Below, in pieces: positions 53,661 to 63,334 of a DNA stretch of 64,000 bases. The stretch lies in assembly GCF_000024125.1 (NCBI RefSeq), contig NC_013222.1, forward strand, positions 3,427,501 through 3,491,500, written 5' to 3'. The stretch's first letter is position 1. Every line of letters starts with the position of its first letter. Below the pieces are notes generated by a model that made no database searches, was not told where the DNA came from, and worked only from the letters and a program-made list of their open reading frames with translations. This stretch comes from Robiginitalea biformata HTCC2501 (lineage in GTDB: Bacteria > Bacteroidota > Bacteroidia > Flavobacteriales > Flavobacteriaceae). Made by a program: the position numbers and the translations under genes.

Positions 53661-54611
53661 CTAAAAAACGGCCTTGGCAATTGCCTGTATATTGTCGGAT
53701 TTCCCCATGGAGTAATAATGCAGCACGGGTACGCCCGCCGCTTTCAGCTCCCGCGACTGTTCAATGGCCCATTCGATACCCACCTGCCGGACCGCCTTGT
53801 TGTCCTTACAGGCTTCCACGGCCTCAATCAGGGGTTCGGGCAGCTCGGTGCGGAAAACCTGGGGCAAGAGCTGCAGGTGCCGCTTTACCGCTATGGGCTT
53901 GATCCCGGGGATAATCGGAACGTCAATCCCCATTTCGCGGGCCAGATCTACAAATTCAAAGAATTTTTGGTTGTCGAAAAACATCTGGGTGACGATATAA
54001 TCGGCGCCCAGGTCTACCTTGTGCTTCAGCCACTTGATGTCCGTGCGCAGGGAAGGGGATTCCAGGTGTTTTTCCGGATAGCCCGCCACCCCGATACAGA
54101 AATCCGAGCAATCGTCCGTCTCCACCACATCGTGGAGGTATTGCCCCTTGTTCAGGCAAACGATCTGGTCTACCAGTTCCGAGGCGTAGGCGTGCCCCCC
54201 CTGGGTCGGTTCAAAGTATTTCTGCTCCTTCATCGCATCCCCCCGGAGCGCCATCACGTTGTCGATGCCCAGGTAGTGGCAGTCCACGAGCAAATACTCG
54301 GTTTCCTCCTTGGTAAACCCGCCGCACAATACGTGCGGGATCGTATCCACATCGTATTTGTGTTTGATGGAAGCGCAGATCCCAAGGGTCCCCGGCCGCA
54401 TCCGGGTCACCTGCTTCTCGTAGAGCCCGTCCCGATCGATGTAGACGTATTCCTCCCGGGAAGTCGTCACGTCGATAAACGGGGGCTTAAATTCCATCAG
54501 CGGGTCGATATTCCGGTAGAGCTCATCGATCCGGCGGCCTTTCAGAGGCGGGATGACTTCAAAGGAAAACAGGGTTTCCCTGGCATTTGCGATATGTTCG
54601 GTTACTTTCAC
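53661..54611 (-). CDS. metF: 5,10-methylenetetrahydrofolate reductase MetF
   Basis: 316-residue FAD-dependent TIM-barrel enzyme that makes 5-methyl-THF, the methyl donor for MetH. TLFSFEVIPPLKGRRID contains the catalytic Glu, and NVMALRGDAM and ADYIVTQMFFDNQKFFEF are FAD- and folate-binding blocks. Length matches MetF. It lies 44 bases after metH on the same strand, so the SAM riboswitch upstream of metH likely controls it too. Confidence 0.96.
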   Translation of the reverse strand: MKVTEHIANARETLFSFEVIPPLKGRRIDELYRNIDPLMEFKPPFIDVTTSREEYVYIDRDGLYEKQVTRMRPGTLGICASIKHKYDVDTIPHVLCGGFTKEETEYLLVDCHYLGIDNVMALRGDAMKEQKYFEPTQGGHAYASELVDQIVCLNKGQYLHDVVETDDCSDFCIGVAGYPEKHLESPSLRTDIKWLKHKVDLGADYIVTQMFFDNQKFFEFVDLAREMGIDVPIIPGIKPIAVKRHLQLLPQVFRTELPEPLIEAVEACKDNKAVRQVGIEWAIEQSRELKAAGVPVLHYYSMGKSDNIQAIAKAVF

Positions 54612-54655
54612 GGGTTGAATTAGGTAGCTAAGTTATACATGGTCGGAGGTGTGGC

Positions 54656-57600
54656 TCATTGAACGGTTGCGGCTGCTTCTGCCAAATTGGGCTGCAGCCA
54701 TTTTTCTGCGGTTTCCAGGGGGATTCCCTTGCGGTCTGCGTAATCCTCCAGCTGATCGCGCGTAATTTTCCCCAGCCCGAAATACCGGGCGCCGGGATGC
54801 GCAAAATAATATCCGCTGACGCTGGCCGCCGGCCACATGGCCAGGCTTTCGGTCAGTTCCACGCCGATGGTTTCTTCAACTTGCAGGACCTCCCAGATGG
54901 TCTGCTTCTCCAGGTGGTCCGGGCAGGCGGGATACCCGGGGGCGGGGCGGATGCCTTTGTATGCTTCGCGGATCAGCGCGTCGTTGTCCAGGGTTTCCCC
55001 CGGGGCATACCCCCAATGCAAAACGCGCACCTCCCGGTGCAGGTATTCGGCCGCCGCCTCGGCCAGGCGGTCGGCCAGGGCCTTGACCAGGATGCTGTTG
55101 TAGTCGTCCAGGCGGTCTTCGTATTCCCGGGCGAGTTCGGCTGCGCCAAATCCGGCCGATACGCAAAAACAGCCCATGAAATCGGAAATCCCCGAATCTT
55201 CCGGGGCGATAAAATCCGCCAGGGCGATGTTGGGTACCCCCTGTTTCTTTTTGGTTTGCTGCCGCAGGGTCCGGAAGGAGAACTCGCGGTTGTCATCCCG
55301 CCGGATGACGATATCGTCCCGACGGGTGGAGACTGCCGGGAACAAACCGAAAACGGCCCGCGCTGTCAGGGATTTTTCCCGGAATATCTTCTTGAGCATC
55401 TCCCGGGCATCCCGGTAGAGTGCCGTTGCCTGCTGGCCAACTACCGCATCCTCCAGGATGTCCGGGAATTTGCCGTGCAGGTCCCAGGACCGGAAAAAAG
55501 GCGACCAGTCGATAAACGGTTCCAGTTTGCGCAGGTCGATAGACTCGATTACCTGTACCCCCAGTTGTCGGGGGACATGTACCTGATCCGGGCCAAATTC
55601 CAGGCCGAGCCTGTTGGCGCGGGCAGCCTCCAGCGGAAGGTATTCCCGGATTTTACCGCGTTTCAGGAACTTTTCCCGGAAGGACTCGTAGTCGAGCTTC
55701 ACGGCCTTTTTATACTCCTGGGACCGCTCTTCCTGCAACAGGTCGCCCACCACGGTCACCGCCCGGCTCGCATCGTTGACATGTACCACGGCAGCGCTGT
55801 ATTGCGGATCGATCTTGACCGCCGTATGCGCCTTGCTCGTGGTTGCCCCGCCGATGAGCAGGGGTACGCGGAAGCCCTGCCGCTCCATCTCCCGGGCCAG
55901 GAAGACCATCTCGTCCAGGGACGGGGTGATCAGCCCGCTCAGGCCGATAATATCCACATCTTCCTCCCGCGCCTTTTCAATAATGCGTTCCGGGGGTACC
56001 ATCACCCCCAGGTCCACAATCTCGTAATTGTTGCACGCGAGTACCACGCTGACGATGTTTTTACCGATATCGTGCACATCGCCTTTTACGGTTGCCATCA
56101 GGACCTTGCCGGCGGCCTGTTTGCTGCCGGGCTGGGCCGCCTTCGCCTCTTCGATGAACGGGGTGAGGTAGGCTACGGCTTTCTTCATCACCCGGGCCGA
56201 CTTCACCACCTGGGGCAGGAACATTTTTCCGCTGCCGAAGAGGTCGCCCACGACGTTCATCCCGGTCATCAGGTGGCCCTCGATCACTTCAATGGGCTTC
56301 CCGGCCGCTTGCCGGGCCTCCTCCACATCCGCTTCGATAAACTGGTCGATCCCCTTCACCAGGGCCCGGGTAATCCGGTCCTGTAATGGGGCCTCCCGCC
56401 AGCTCATATCCGTTTTGCGGTCTTTTTGGGTCCCCTGTACGGTTTCCGCGTATTCCAGCAGGCGCTCCGTGGCTTCCTCCCGCCGATCCAGGAGGACATC
56501 TTCCACATAGCCCAGCAATTCCTTCGGGATGTCGTCGTAAACCTCCAGCAAGGTGGGGTTGACAATACCCATATTCATCCCCGCCCGGATGGCGTGGTAA
56601 AGGAAGGCCGAATGCATGGCTTCCCGTACCGGGGTATTCCCGCGGAAACTAAAGGAAACGTTGCTGACCCCCCCGCTCACGCTGCAATGGGGCAGGTTGT
56701 CCCGGACCCACCGGGTGGCTTCGATAAAATCCAGGGCGTTTCGGCGGTGCTCCTCCATGCCGGTAGCCACCGGGAAGATATTCAGGTCAAAAATGATATC
56801 CTCGGGCGGAAATCCGGCCTGTTCGGTAAGCAGGCGGTAGGACCTTTCGGCTATTTCGATCCGCCGCTCGAAGTTGTCTGCCTGCCCGGTCTCGTCAAAA
56901 GCCATCACGATGACCGCTGCCCCGTAAAGGAGGATTTTCCTGGCCTGTTCCAGGAAGACAGCTTCCCCTTCCTTCAGACTGATGGAATTGACCACGCTTT
57001 TGCCCTGCACCACCTGCAGCCCCGCCTCGATGATGTCCCATTTGGAACTGTCGATCATGACGGGGACACGCGCGATATCCGGCTCGGCCAGCATCAGGTT
57101 CAGGTACTTGACCATCGCCGCTTTCCCGTCGATGAGCCCGTCGTCCATGTTGACGTCGATAATCTGGGCGCCTCCGTCCACCTGGTCGCGTGCAATCTCG
57201 AGCGCCTCCTCAAAGTTGCCTTCCTTGACCAGCCGCAGGAATTTCCGGGAACCCGCCACGTTGGTGCGTTCCCCCACATTGACAAAATTGCTTTCCGGTG
57301 TAATCACCAGGGGTTCCAGCCCGGCCAACTTCAACTGCCGGGGTCTGCCGTCGGGAATCTGTCGCGGCTTGTATTCGGCCACCAGTTCGGCCAGGGCGCG
57401 GATGTGATCGGGAGTGGTCCCGCAGCAACCGCCCACGATATTCACCAGCCCTTTCTCCAGGTATTCCCGTACCTGCCGGGCCATTTGCGCCGGGTTCTGG
57501 TCGTATTCCCCAAAGGCATTGGGCAAGCCTGCATTCGGGTGGGCCGAAACGGCCACGCCGGCACGCGCGGAGAGGACCTCCAGGTGGGGCACCAGCTGGG

Positions 57601-58342
57601 ATGCGCCCAGGGCGCAATTCAGGCCGATGGAGAGCATCGGGATATGTGAGACCGATACCAGGAAGGCTTCCGCAGTTTGTCCCGACAAGGTTCTCCCGGA
57701 GGCGTCCGTGATGGTGCCGCTGACCATTACGGGCGTGTCGATGCCCCGTTCCGATTTGAGTTCTTCAATGGCAAATAGTGCCGCCTTGGCGTTCAGCGTA
57801 TCGAAGACGGTTTCCACCAGAAACAGGTCCACCCCCCCGTCGAGCAGGCCTGCAGCCTGTTCCCGGTAGGCCAGCCGGAGGGCTTCAAAATCAATGGCGC
57901 GATAACCCGGGTCATTCACATCCGGCGACATACTGGCCGTTTTGTTGGTCGGACCCAGGCTCCCGGCCACAAATCGGGGTTTCGCCGGGTTGGCCCGGGT
58001 GGCGGCTTCGGCTTCCCGTTTGGCAATTTCCGCGGCGGCCCGGTTGATTTCGTACACGAATTCCTGCATGCCGTAATCCGCCATGCCCACGGAAGTTGCC
58101 GAGAAGGTGTTGGTTTCCAGGATATCCGCCCCCGCCTCCAGATAGGCGCGGTGGATCTCGCCCAATGCCTTTGGCTGGGTCAGGGAAAGCAGGTCGTTGT
58201 TGCCCTGAAGCGGCTGGGGCCAGTCCGCAAACCGGTCACCCCGGTAATCGGCTTCCGTAAAGCCGTACCGCTGCAACATGGTCCCCATGGCGCCGTCCAG
58301 CACCAGGATTCTTTCAGTCAGCAAGTCGCTCAGGTTGTGCAT
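54656..58342 (-). CDS. metH: Cobalamin-dependent methionine synthase MetH
   Basis: 1228-residue methionine synthase, same size as E. coli MetH (1227). Domains in order: homocysteine-binding barrel ([13 protein letters not shown]; zinc Cys in GLNCALG and [11 protein letters not shown]), folate-binding barrel ([13 protein letters not shown]), cobalamin module with [11 protein letters not shown] (the B12-binding DxHxxG) and [12 protein letters not shown], and SAM-binding reactivation domain (about 890-1228). In many Bacteroidota this protein is encoded as two genes; here it is one. Cobalamin is therefore needed. Regulated by the SAM-I riboswitch at 58446-58585. Confidence 0.97.
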   Translation of the reverse strand: MHNLSDLLTERILVLDGAMGTMLQRYGFTEADYRGDRFADWPQPLQGNNDLLSLTQPKALGEIHRAYLEAGADILETNTFSATSVGMADYGMQEFVYEINRAAAEIAKREAEAATRANPAKPRFVAGSLGPTNKTASMSPDVNDPGYRAIDFEALRLAYREQAAGLLDGGVDLFLVETVFDTLNAKAALFAIEELKSERGIDTPVMVSGTITDASGRTLSGQTAEAFLVSVSHIPMLSIGLNCALGASQLVPHLEVLSARAGVAVSAHPNAGLPNAFGEYDQNPAQMARQVREYLEKGLVNIVGGCCGTTPDHIRALAELVAEYKPRQIPDGRPRQLKLAGLEPLVITPESNFVNVGERTNVAGSRKFLRLVKEGNFEEALEIARDQVDGGAQIIDVNMDDGLIDGKAAMVKYLNLMLAEPDIARVPVMIDSSKWDIIEAGLQVVQGKSVVNSISLKEGEAVFLEQARKILLYGAAVIVMAFDETGQADNFERRIEIAERSYRLLTEQAGFPPEDIIFDLNIFPVATGMEEHRRNALDFIEATRWVRDNLPHCSVSGGVSNVSFSFRGNTPVREAMHSAFLYHAIRAGMNMGIVNPTLLEVYDDIPKELLGYVEDVLLDRREEATERLLEYAETVQGTQKDRKTDMSWREAPLQDRITRALVKGIDQFIEADVEEARQAAGKPIEVIEGHLMTGMNVVGDLFGSGKMFLPQVVKSARVMKKAVAYLTPFIEEAKAAQPGSKQAAGKVLMATVKGDVHDIGKNIVSVVLACNNYEIVDLGVMVPPERIIEKAREEDVDIIGLSGLITPSLDEMVFLAREMERQGFRVPLLIGGATTSKAHTAVKIDPQYSAAVVHVNDASRAVTVVGDLLQEERSQEYKKAVKLDYESFREKFLKRGKIREYLPLEAARANRLGLEFGPDQVHVPRQLGVQVIESIDLRKLEPFIDWSPFFRSWDLHGKFPDILEDAVVGQQATALYRDAREMLKKIFREKSLTARAVFGLFPAVSTRRDDIVIRRDDNREFSFRTLRQQTKKKQGVPNIALADFIAPEDSGISDFMGCFCVSAGFGAAELAREYEDRLDDYNSILVKALADRLAEAAAEYLHREVRVLHWGYAPGETLDNDALIREAYKGIRPAPGYPACPDHLEKQTIWEVLQVEETIGVELTESLAMWPAASVSGYYFAHPGARYFGLGKITRDQLEDYADRKGIPLETAEKWLQPNLAEAAATVQ

Positions 58343-58445
58343 GGTATGTTTTGTTTGGGTTCACCGCAGGCCGGACCTGCCGGCAGGCCGGTCAGGCGTA
58401 TCGAAATCAAGAAAGTTCTGGAACAATGAGCCACTGTGGCTAATG

Positions 58446-58585
58446 GTTATCTGTCCGGGCAGCGGTTTCCGGTGCGGGTAGCCACCGGGCTGCAGGATAG
58501 AATGTAGCACCTTCTTTTGCCCCGGACAGGGGTAAAGGGTTGCTAAGGTTTCACCGGGTCTATTCCCTCCACCTTTCTTGATAAC
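58446..58585 (-). ncRNA. SAM-I (S-box) riboswitch upstream of metH
   Basis: Minus strand. P1 pairs GTTATC (58580-58585) with GATAAC (58446-58451). After the 5' strand come the conserved AAGAAAGGTGGAGGGA, then CCGGTGAAACCTTAGCAACC (kink-turn and pseudoknot), then GGTGCTACATTC; these match the SAM-I consensus. A further hairpin (CCGGTG/CACCGG) stands for P4. The 103-base stretch to the metH ATG contains an AGCCAC-type segment (58436-58442) that can pair with GTGGCTA in P4 (58479-58485). There is no clear U tract, so the output may be translational. It should lower metH-metF when SAM is high. Confidence 0.92.
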
Positions 58586-58609
58586 GCTCAGGCTGGCAAT
58601 GAACAGTTG

Positions 58610-58641
58610 CAAAGTAACGGTACGCCTGCTTCAAAAGCAAA
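58610..58641 (-). promoter_or_regulatory. Candidate promoter of the metH-metF unit
   Basis: On the minus strand TTTG (58638-58641) and TTACTTTG (58610-58617) are 20 bases apart, close to the Bacteroidota promoter pattern, although the -7 box has one spacer base too few. The riboswitch starts 24 bases downstream. Confidence 0.45.
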
Positions 58642-58665
58642 CATTCCCATTTCTTTTTAGGCTTT

Positions 58666-58704
58666 AAAAAAAGCCCGGCCCCCTGAAATTACAGGGTTCC
58701 GGGC
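58666..58704 (-). terminator. Terminator of the sulfite-reduction block
   Basis: GCCCGG (58673-58678) pairs with CCGGGC (58699-58704), with an inner CCCTG/CAGGG stem. On the minus strand it is followed by seven U (58666-58672). It lies 23 bases after the reductase stop. Confidence 0.88.
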
Positions 58705-58726
58705 CAAGCCAACTAATTGTAGGATC

Positions 58727-59788
58727 TCAGGCAATAGCCTGTATGACTTCTTTTTTCGCTTCCTTTTTACTCCCGTCAAACCCGGTGACCCCGCCCACGG
58801 TAGTGTACTTCATCACGTAGCGTTTACCCGGGTTTACCACCTGGTAGGCACTCTGGCACATTACAGCCGCCTCGTGGAAACCGGAGAGGATCAGCTTGAG
58901 TTTCCCGGGATACGTGTTCACGTCCCCGATGGCATAGACCCCCGGGATATTGGTCTGGTAATCGTAGGCGTTATTAACCTTGATGGCATTCCGCTCGATC
59001 TCCAGGCCCCAGTCGCCTATGGGCCCGAGCTTGGGCGACAGGCCGAATAACGGGATAAAATGGTCTGCCTCCACGTACGATTCGCCCCGCTCCTGGTCAT
59101 TATAGGAGACGACGACGGCTTCCAGGTGGGCATCGCCGTAGAGCCGCGTCACCTGCGCCTCCGTATAGAGCCGGATCTTCCCGGCAGCCGCCAGGGCCGA
59201 TGCCTTTTCCACAGAATCCAGGGCACCCCGGAATTCATTCCTCCGGTGCACGAGGCTCACCTCGGCGGCCACATCGGCCAAGAAGATGGACCAGTCCAGG
59301 GCCGAATCGCCACCACCGGCTATGACCACTTTTTTATCGCGGAATACCTCGGGGTCCCGAACCATATAACTCACGCCCCGATCCTCAAAATCCGCGAGGT
59401 TGTCGATCTGGGGTTTCCGCGGTTCAAAAGAGCCCAGCCCGCCGGCAATAACCACGACAGGCGCCTTGTGGCGTGTTCCCCGATTGGTGGTCACCACAAA
59501 TTGGCCGTCCTCCTGTTTCTCCAGGGTCTCGGCGCGTTCGCCCAGGGTGAAACCCGGGTTGAAGGGTCGGATTTGTTCCATAAGCCGGTCTACCAGGTCG
59601 CCCGCCAGGATCTCCGGGTAAGCCGGGATATCGTAGATGGGCTTTTTCGGGTAGATCTCCGCACACTGCCCGCCGGGCTGTGGCAGCGCATCGATCAGGT
59701 GGCATTTGAGCTGGAGCAATCCGGCTTCGAATACGGTGAACAGCCCGGTGGGGCCTGCGCCAATGATCAGGATATCGGTTTGTATCAT
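58727..59788 (-). CDS. Ferredoxin-NADP+ reductase type (YumC-like flavoprotein)
   Basis: 353-residue two-dinucleotide-fold flavoprotein, thioredoxin-reductase-like but without the redox CxxC pair. The FAD loop is IIGAGPTGLFTVFEAGLL (7-24), the NADPH loop VVIAGGGDSALDWSIFL, and the C-terminal VYAIGDVNTYPGKLKLI. This pattern is that of type-2 ferredoxin/flavodoxin-NADP reductases. Next to sulfite-reduction genes, its likely task is to reduce ferredoxin for the sulfite reductase. It lies one base after the sirohaem gene. Confidence 0.88.
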   Translation of the reverse strand: MIQTDILIIGAGPTGLFTVFEAGLLQLKCHLIDALPQPGGQCAEIYPKKPIYDIPAYPEILAGDLVDRLMEQIRPFNPGFTLGERAETLEKQEDGQFVVTTNRGTRHKAPVVVIAGGLGSFEPRKPQIDNLADFEDRGVSYMVRDPEVFRDKKVVIAGGGDSALDWSIFLADVAAEVSLVHRRNEFRGALDSVEKASALAAAGKIRLYTEAQVTRLYGDAHLEAVVVSYNDQERGESYVEADHFIPLFGLSPKLGPIGDWGLEIERNAIKVNNAYDYQTNIPGVYAIGDVNTYPGKLKLILSGFHEAAVMCQSAYQVVNPGKRYVMKYTTVGGVTGFDGSKKEAKKEVIQAIA

Positions 59789-59789
59789 G

Positions 59790-60377
59790 CTAAATTTCTG
59801 TTTTTTGGGCTACCAGCTTTTGGGTAACTTCATTCATCTCGTTTACTTTGGCCTCAAAATCCCCGGCCAGGGTTTTCCGGTACGCGTTCAGGTACTCCAC
59901 CATCCGGCTGATATCATCCGGGAGCACGGCTTCGAAAAATTGCCGGAGCCGTTTGGCTGTGGTCGGCGACTTGCCGTTTGTACTGATGGCGATCTTCACA
60001 TGTCCCTTGGTGACAATTCCGCCCATATAAAAATCGCACAGGGGCGGGTTGTCCGCTACATTTACCAGAATGTGTCGCTGACGGCAGTCTGCAAAGATCT
60101 TTTCATTGACCTTCGGGTTATCCGTGGTGGCAATCACCAGATGCTGGTCCTGCAGGTATCCCGGATGGTATTCCGATTCAATCAGCTTTGCGCCGAATTC
60201 GCCGGCCAGCCTCCGGGTATCCTCCCTGAAAAACGGGGCCACCAGGGTTACCCGGGCGTCCGGGCTGGACTTGGTCAGGAAATACAATTTTTCCTCGGCC
60301 ACATATCCGCCGCCGACAATGAGGATATCCAGCGTCCGGCATTTCAGGAATATGGGGTACAGATTATTTCGTTCCAT
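59790..60377 (-). CDS. Precorrin-2 dehydrogenase / sirohydrochlorin ferrochelatase
   Basis: 195-residue Rossmann protein of the CysG N-terminal/Met8 type: PIFLKCRTLDILIVGGGYVAEEKL, LVIATTDNP and AISTNGKSPTTAKRLRQ are typical. It oxidises precorrin-2 to sirohydrochlorin and probably inserts iron, giving sirohaem for the sulfite reductase. Together with cobA next to it, it does the work of CysG, here split in two genes. It lies 2 bases after cobA. Confidence 0.9.
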   Translation of the reverse strand: MERNNLYPIFLKCRTLDILIVGGGYVAEEKLYFLTKSSPDARVTLVAPFFREDTRRLAGEFGAKLIESEYHPGYLQDQHLVIATTDNPKVNEKIFADCRQRHILVNVADNPPLCDFYMGGIVTKGHVKIAISTNGKSPTTAKRLRQFFEAVLPDDISRMVEYLNAYRKTLAGDFEAKVNEMNEVTQKLVAQKTEI

Positions 60378-60379
60378 GA

Positions 60380-61180
60380 TTACGCGGTTTCCAATGGGTT
60401 CGTAAATGCCGCTTTAACCGGATGGGACACCTGCCGGGGCTCGACGCGCGCAGACCAGGTGCCTTCCCGGTGGCGCACGGTTTCTCCGATCAGGATGATC
60501 GCCGGGTTTGTCAGCCCGAGGCGCGAGACTTCCCCTGCAATGGTATCCACAGTCCCCAGGGCAATCCGTTCGCCCTGGGTGGTCCCTTCCTGGATGACCG
60601 CTGCCGGGGTGCCTCCCTTGCCGTTCTCACGGAAAAGCGCAGTTATTTCAGGGAGTTTGGACATGCCCATGAGGATCACCACGGTGGCCGACGATCGGGC
60701 CGCCAGGGCTACGTCCTCACTGAGCGCGTGCTCCCGGGTGGTGCCTGTTATAACCCAGAAACTCTCGGCAATACCGCGGAGGGTAACCGGGATGTGCTGG
60801 CTGGCGGGAACGGCCAGGCCGGAGGAAATCCCCGGAATCACGGCGACTTCCATCCCGTGGGCAGCTGCATGGGCCATTTCCTCGGCCCCGCGTCCGAATA
60901 CAAACGGGTCACCGCCTTTGAGACGGACCACGTGCTTGCCGCCATTGCCCCGGGCGACGATCAGGTCGTTGATCTGGGATTGCCGATAAGCCACGCAGCC
61001 TTTACGCTTCCCGACAAAGATGCATTCGGCCCCTCGGGCGTATTCGAGCAACTCCCTGGCCACCAGTGCATCGTAGAGCACAACATCCGCCCGTTCCAGG
61101 GCCCGCAGGGCCTTGAGCGTAATGAGTTCCGGGTCGCCGGGCCCGGCGCCGATAACCGTTAATATACCTTCAGGACGCAT
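60380..61180 (-). CDS. cobA: Uroporphyrinogen-III C-methyltransferase CobA
   Basis: 266-residue SAM-dependent methyltransferase that makes precorrin-2 for sirohaem. VIGAGPGDPELITLKAL and VRLKGGDPFVFGRGAEEM are the diagnostic blocks. VVLYDALV and GISSGLAVPASQHIPVT are also conserved. The start at 61180 is chosen because an upstream in-frame ATG at 61273 lies deep inside the sulfite reductase gene and would add basic residues unlike the family. It overlaps the reductase end by 11 bases. Confidence 0.93.
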   Translation of the reverse strand: MRPEGILTVIGAGPGDPELITLKALRALERADVVLYDALVARELLEYARGAECIFVGKRKGCVAYRQSQINDLIVARGNGGKHVVRLKGGDPFVFGRGAEEMAHAAAHGMEVAVIPGISSGLAVPASQHIPVTLRGIAESFWVITGTTREHALSEDVALAARSSATVVILMGMSKLPEITALFRENGKGGTPAAVIQEGTTQGERIALGTVDTIAGEVSRLGLTNPAIILIGETVRHREGTWSARVEPRQVSHPVKAAFTNPLETA

Positions 61181-63263
61181 GGCTGAGTTCTTTTTGTCGG
61201 AAGGCTGAAGCTTCGGAGAGGAAGTTGCGCGCCTGTTCCAGGTATTCCCTTGCAAAGCCGGCGTCCGGCGCATGGCGGTTCATCCGCAATACGGCCTGTC
61301 GAAACGAATCGTTCCCGAATCCGCGCGGCTGGTCGATAAAATGGGTGTCAAAATCTTTCAGGATGGCCGCATGGGAATTTACCGCGACGTCCTCGGAAGT
61401 GAGCAGTGCCTTGGCTGCGTGGATTTGCGCACTGTAGGCATAGTAGATAGAAGCGGCCCATTTGCCCGCTTCCAGGGCCTTTTGCGCGTCCTCCAATTTC
61501 TCTTCCGCTTCGAGCAGCAAGGTGGAAATCAGGTCGATGACCACCCCGGCACATTCCCCTATGCCGATCGCCTTCTCGTACTTTTTATCAGTGCCCCAAT
61601 CGATAAAATCTTCCGGGGTCAGGTCGGAAACATCGGAAAGCGGCTTGAGCTTGTCGTAAAAGTAATGCTGCCCCTGTTCCTGGTAATAGCGATCGTAGGG
61701 TTGGCCGCCGCCGTTTTCCAGGTAATCGTCCAGGATAATGCGCAGCGCCTGGGGACCCCGCTTGGACGGAATTTTGATCACCTTGTCGGCGAAAATCCCT
61801 TCACCCCCGCCGCGGTTACCGCCACCCAGCAATACCTGTAGGGCCGGTGCCACCCGTTTGTCGCGGGTACGAACCGACATGCCCTGGAAACCGATATGAG
61901 CCATGTTGTGCTGCCCGCAGGCGTTCATGCACCCGCTGATCTTGATAACCACGTCCGGGTTGTGGATAAAGTCCGGGTATTCCGCTGCAATTACCCTTTC
62001 GAGTTCCGTCGCGATTCCCGTACTGCTGGCAATCCCCAGGTTGCAGGTATCCGTACCCGGGCAGGCCGTAATGTCCGCGGCCGTATTGTACCCGGGTTGG
62101 GCCAGGCCGATTTTTTCGAGTTCATTGTGGAAATACGGCAACCAGGCTTCCCGGACAAATGGGATCAGGATATTCTGGCGGAGGCTGAGCCGGATTTCCG
62201 AAGCGGCGTACCTGGCAACCAGGTCGGCCAATTGACGCGCTTGCCGGGTAGTGAAATTCCCCAGGAAGACCCGAAGCCCAACCGCCACATACCCGTCCTG
62301 CTTCTGCCGGATGGTATTGGTGCGTTTCCACGCCTGGTAGGCCTCCATGTCCGCAGGAACCGGGATATCAGGGGGAGTCGAAGCAGGCCGGGGTTGCGGA
62401 TAGGCCTCCGCGTCGATGGGATATTCCCTGACGGGAATCCCGGGGGTTTCCTCGGCCAACAGCTCCCGGAACCGGTCCAGGCCAATATCCCTGATGAGGA
62501 ATTTCATCCGGGCCTTGGCCCGGCTTTTCCGTTCCCCATACCGGTCAAAGACCCGGAGAACCCGCTCCATTAACGGGATAATCTGTTCCTGGGGCAGGAA
62601 TTCGTACAGCACGTCCGCATGGCGCGGCTGGGCACCCAGGCCGCCCCCAACCAGGACTTTGAATCCCCGCCGGCCGGCTTCCACCCGGGCGATAAACCCG
62701 AGATCGTGCATATAGGAAAGCCCGGTGTCCGCATCCGATGCGGAAAAAGACACCTTGAATTTCCGACCCATCTCCTGCCCTACCGGGTTCCTCAGGAAAT
62801 ATTCGAAAAGCGCCTGCGCATAGGGGGATACGTCGAAAGGTTCCCCGGGGTCGATCCCCGCGGTCTCACTGGCCGTTACATTGCGGACCGTATTCCCGCA
62901 TGCTTCCCGAAGCGTGACGGCATCCCTTTCGAGTTCCGCCCACAGTTCGGGGGTTCGGTCCAGGTCCACATAGTGGATCTGGATGTCCTGTCGTGTGGTA
63001 ATATGGAGGATCCCGGTAGAATAGGTGTCGGAAACATCGGCAATGCGGTGCAGTTGCCGCGCAGTCACTTTTCCGTAGGGAAGTTTGATCCGTACCATCT
63101 GCACCCCGGGTTGCCGTTGGCCGTAAACGCCGCGGGCCAGCCGGAGGCTTCGGAACTTCTCCTCATTGAGCTCGCCCTCGCGGAACTGCCGGATCTTCCG
63201 TTCCAGTTCAACAATATCCTTCTCAACCACCGGGTTCTCCAATTCTGTGCGAAAGCTTTTCAT
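61170..63263 (-). CDS. Ferredoxin-type sulfite/nitrite reductase with C-terminal HEPN-like domain
   Basis: 697-residue fusion. Residues 1-555 are a sirohaem/[4Fe-4S] reductase of the NirA/CysI type. The cluster Cys are C401 and C407 (ACPGTDTCNLG), and C445 and C449 (SGCMNACGQHN). Residues 50-100 carry substrate and sirohaem basic residues. Residues 560-697 are an added helical domain with KWAASIYYAYSAQIHAAKALL, typical of HEPN-like helical bundles. The RNase motif RxxxxH is absent, so RNase activity is doubtful. The neighbours (cysH, cobA) favour sulfite over nitrite. The ATG at 63263 fits the family start. Confidence 0.9.
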   Translation of the reverse strand: MKSFRTELENPVVEKDIVELERKIRQFREGELNEEKFRSLRLARGVYGQRQPGVQMVRIKLPYGKVTARQLHRIADVSDTYSTGILHITTRQDIQIHYVDLDRTPELWAELERDAVTLREACGNTVRNVTASETAGIDPGEPFDVSPYAQALFEYFLRNPVGQEMGRKFKVSFSASDADTGLSYMHDLGFIARVEAGRRGFKVLVGGGLGAQPRHADVLYEFLPQEQIIPLMERVLRVFDRYGERKSRAKARMKFLIRDIGLDRFRELLAEETPGIPVREYPIDAEAYPQPRPASTPPDIPVPADMEAYQAWKRTNTIRQKQDGYVAVGLRVFLGNFTTRQARQLADLVARYAASEIRLSLRQNILIPFVREAWLPYFHNELEKIGLAQPGYNTAADITACPGTDTCNLGIASSTGIATELERVIAAEYPDFIHNPDVVIKISGCMNACGQHNMAHIGFQGMSVRTRDKRVAPALQVLLGGGNRGGGEGIFADKVIKIPSKRGPQALRIILDDYLENGGGQPYDRYYQEQGQHYFYDKLKPLSDVSDLTPEDFIDWGTDKKYEKAIGIGECAGVVIDLISTLLLEAEEKLEDAQKALEAGKWAASIYYAYSAQIHAAKALLTSEDVAVNSHAAILKDFDTHFIDQPRGFGNDSFRQAVLRMNRHAPDAGFAREYLEQARNFLSEASAFRQKELSHAS

Positions 63264-63334
63264 ATATCTATTATTCCTATGGATTTTATAGTTTATTAGA
63301 CGCATTCTTTCCGGGCAGGAACGAACAGGCAAAA

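Larger units (their letters stand above)
58343..58726. other. 384-base gap between metH and the ferredoxin-NADP reductase gene
   Basis: The longest stretch without a protein gene in the window. It holds the SAM-I riboswitch, a 103-base leader with a GC-rich palindrome (CCTGCCGGCAGG), a promoter candidate and the terminator of the upstream gene. I see no further gene in it. Confidence 0.8.

Noticed and set aside
54659..56386. Plus-strand open frame of 575 codons opposite metH
   Set aside because: A high-GC shadow of metH; metH is full length with all domains, and the antisense translation has no known motifs.
61181..61273. N-terminal extension of CobA
   Set aside because: It lies within the sulfite reductase coding sequence and is not similar to the family; the internal start MRPEGILTVIG fits.
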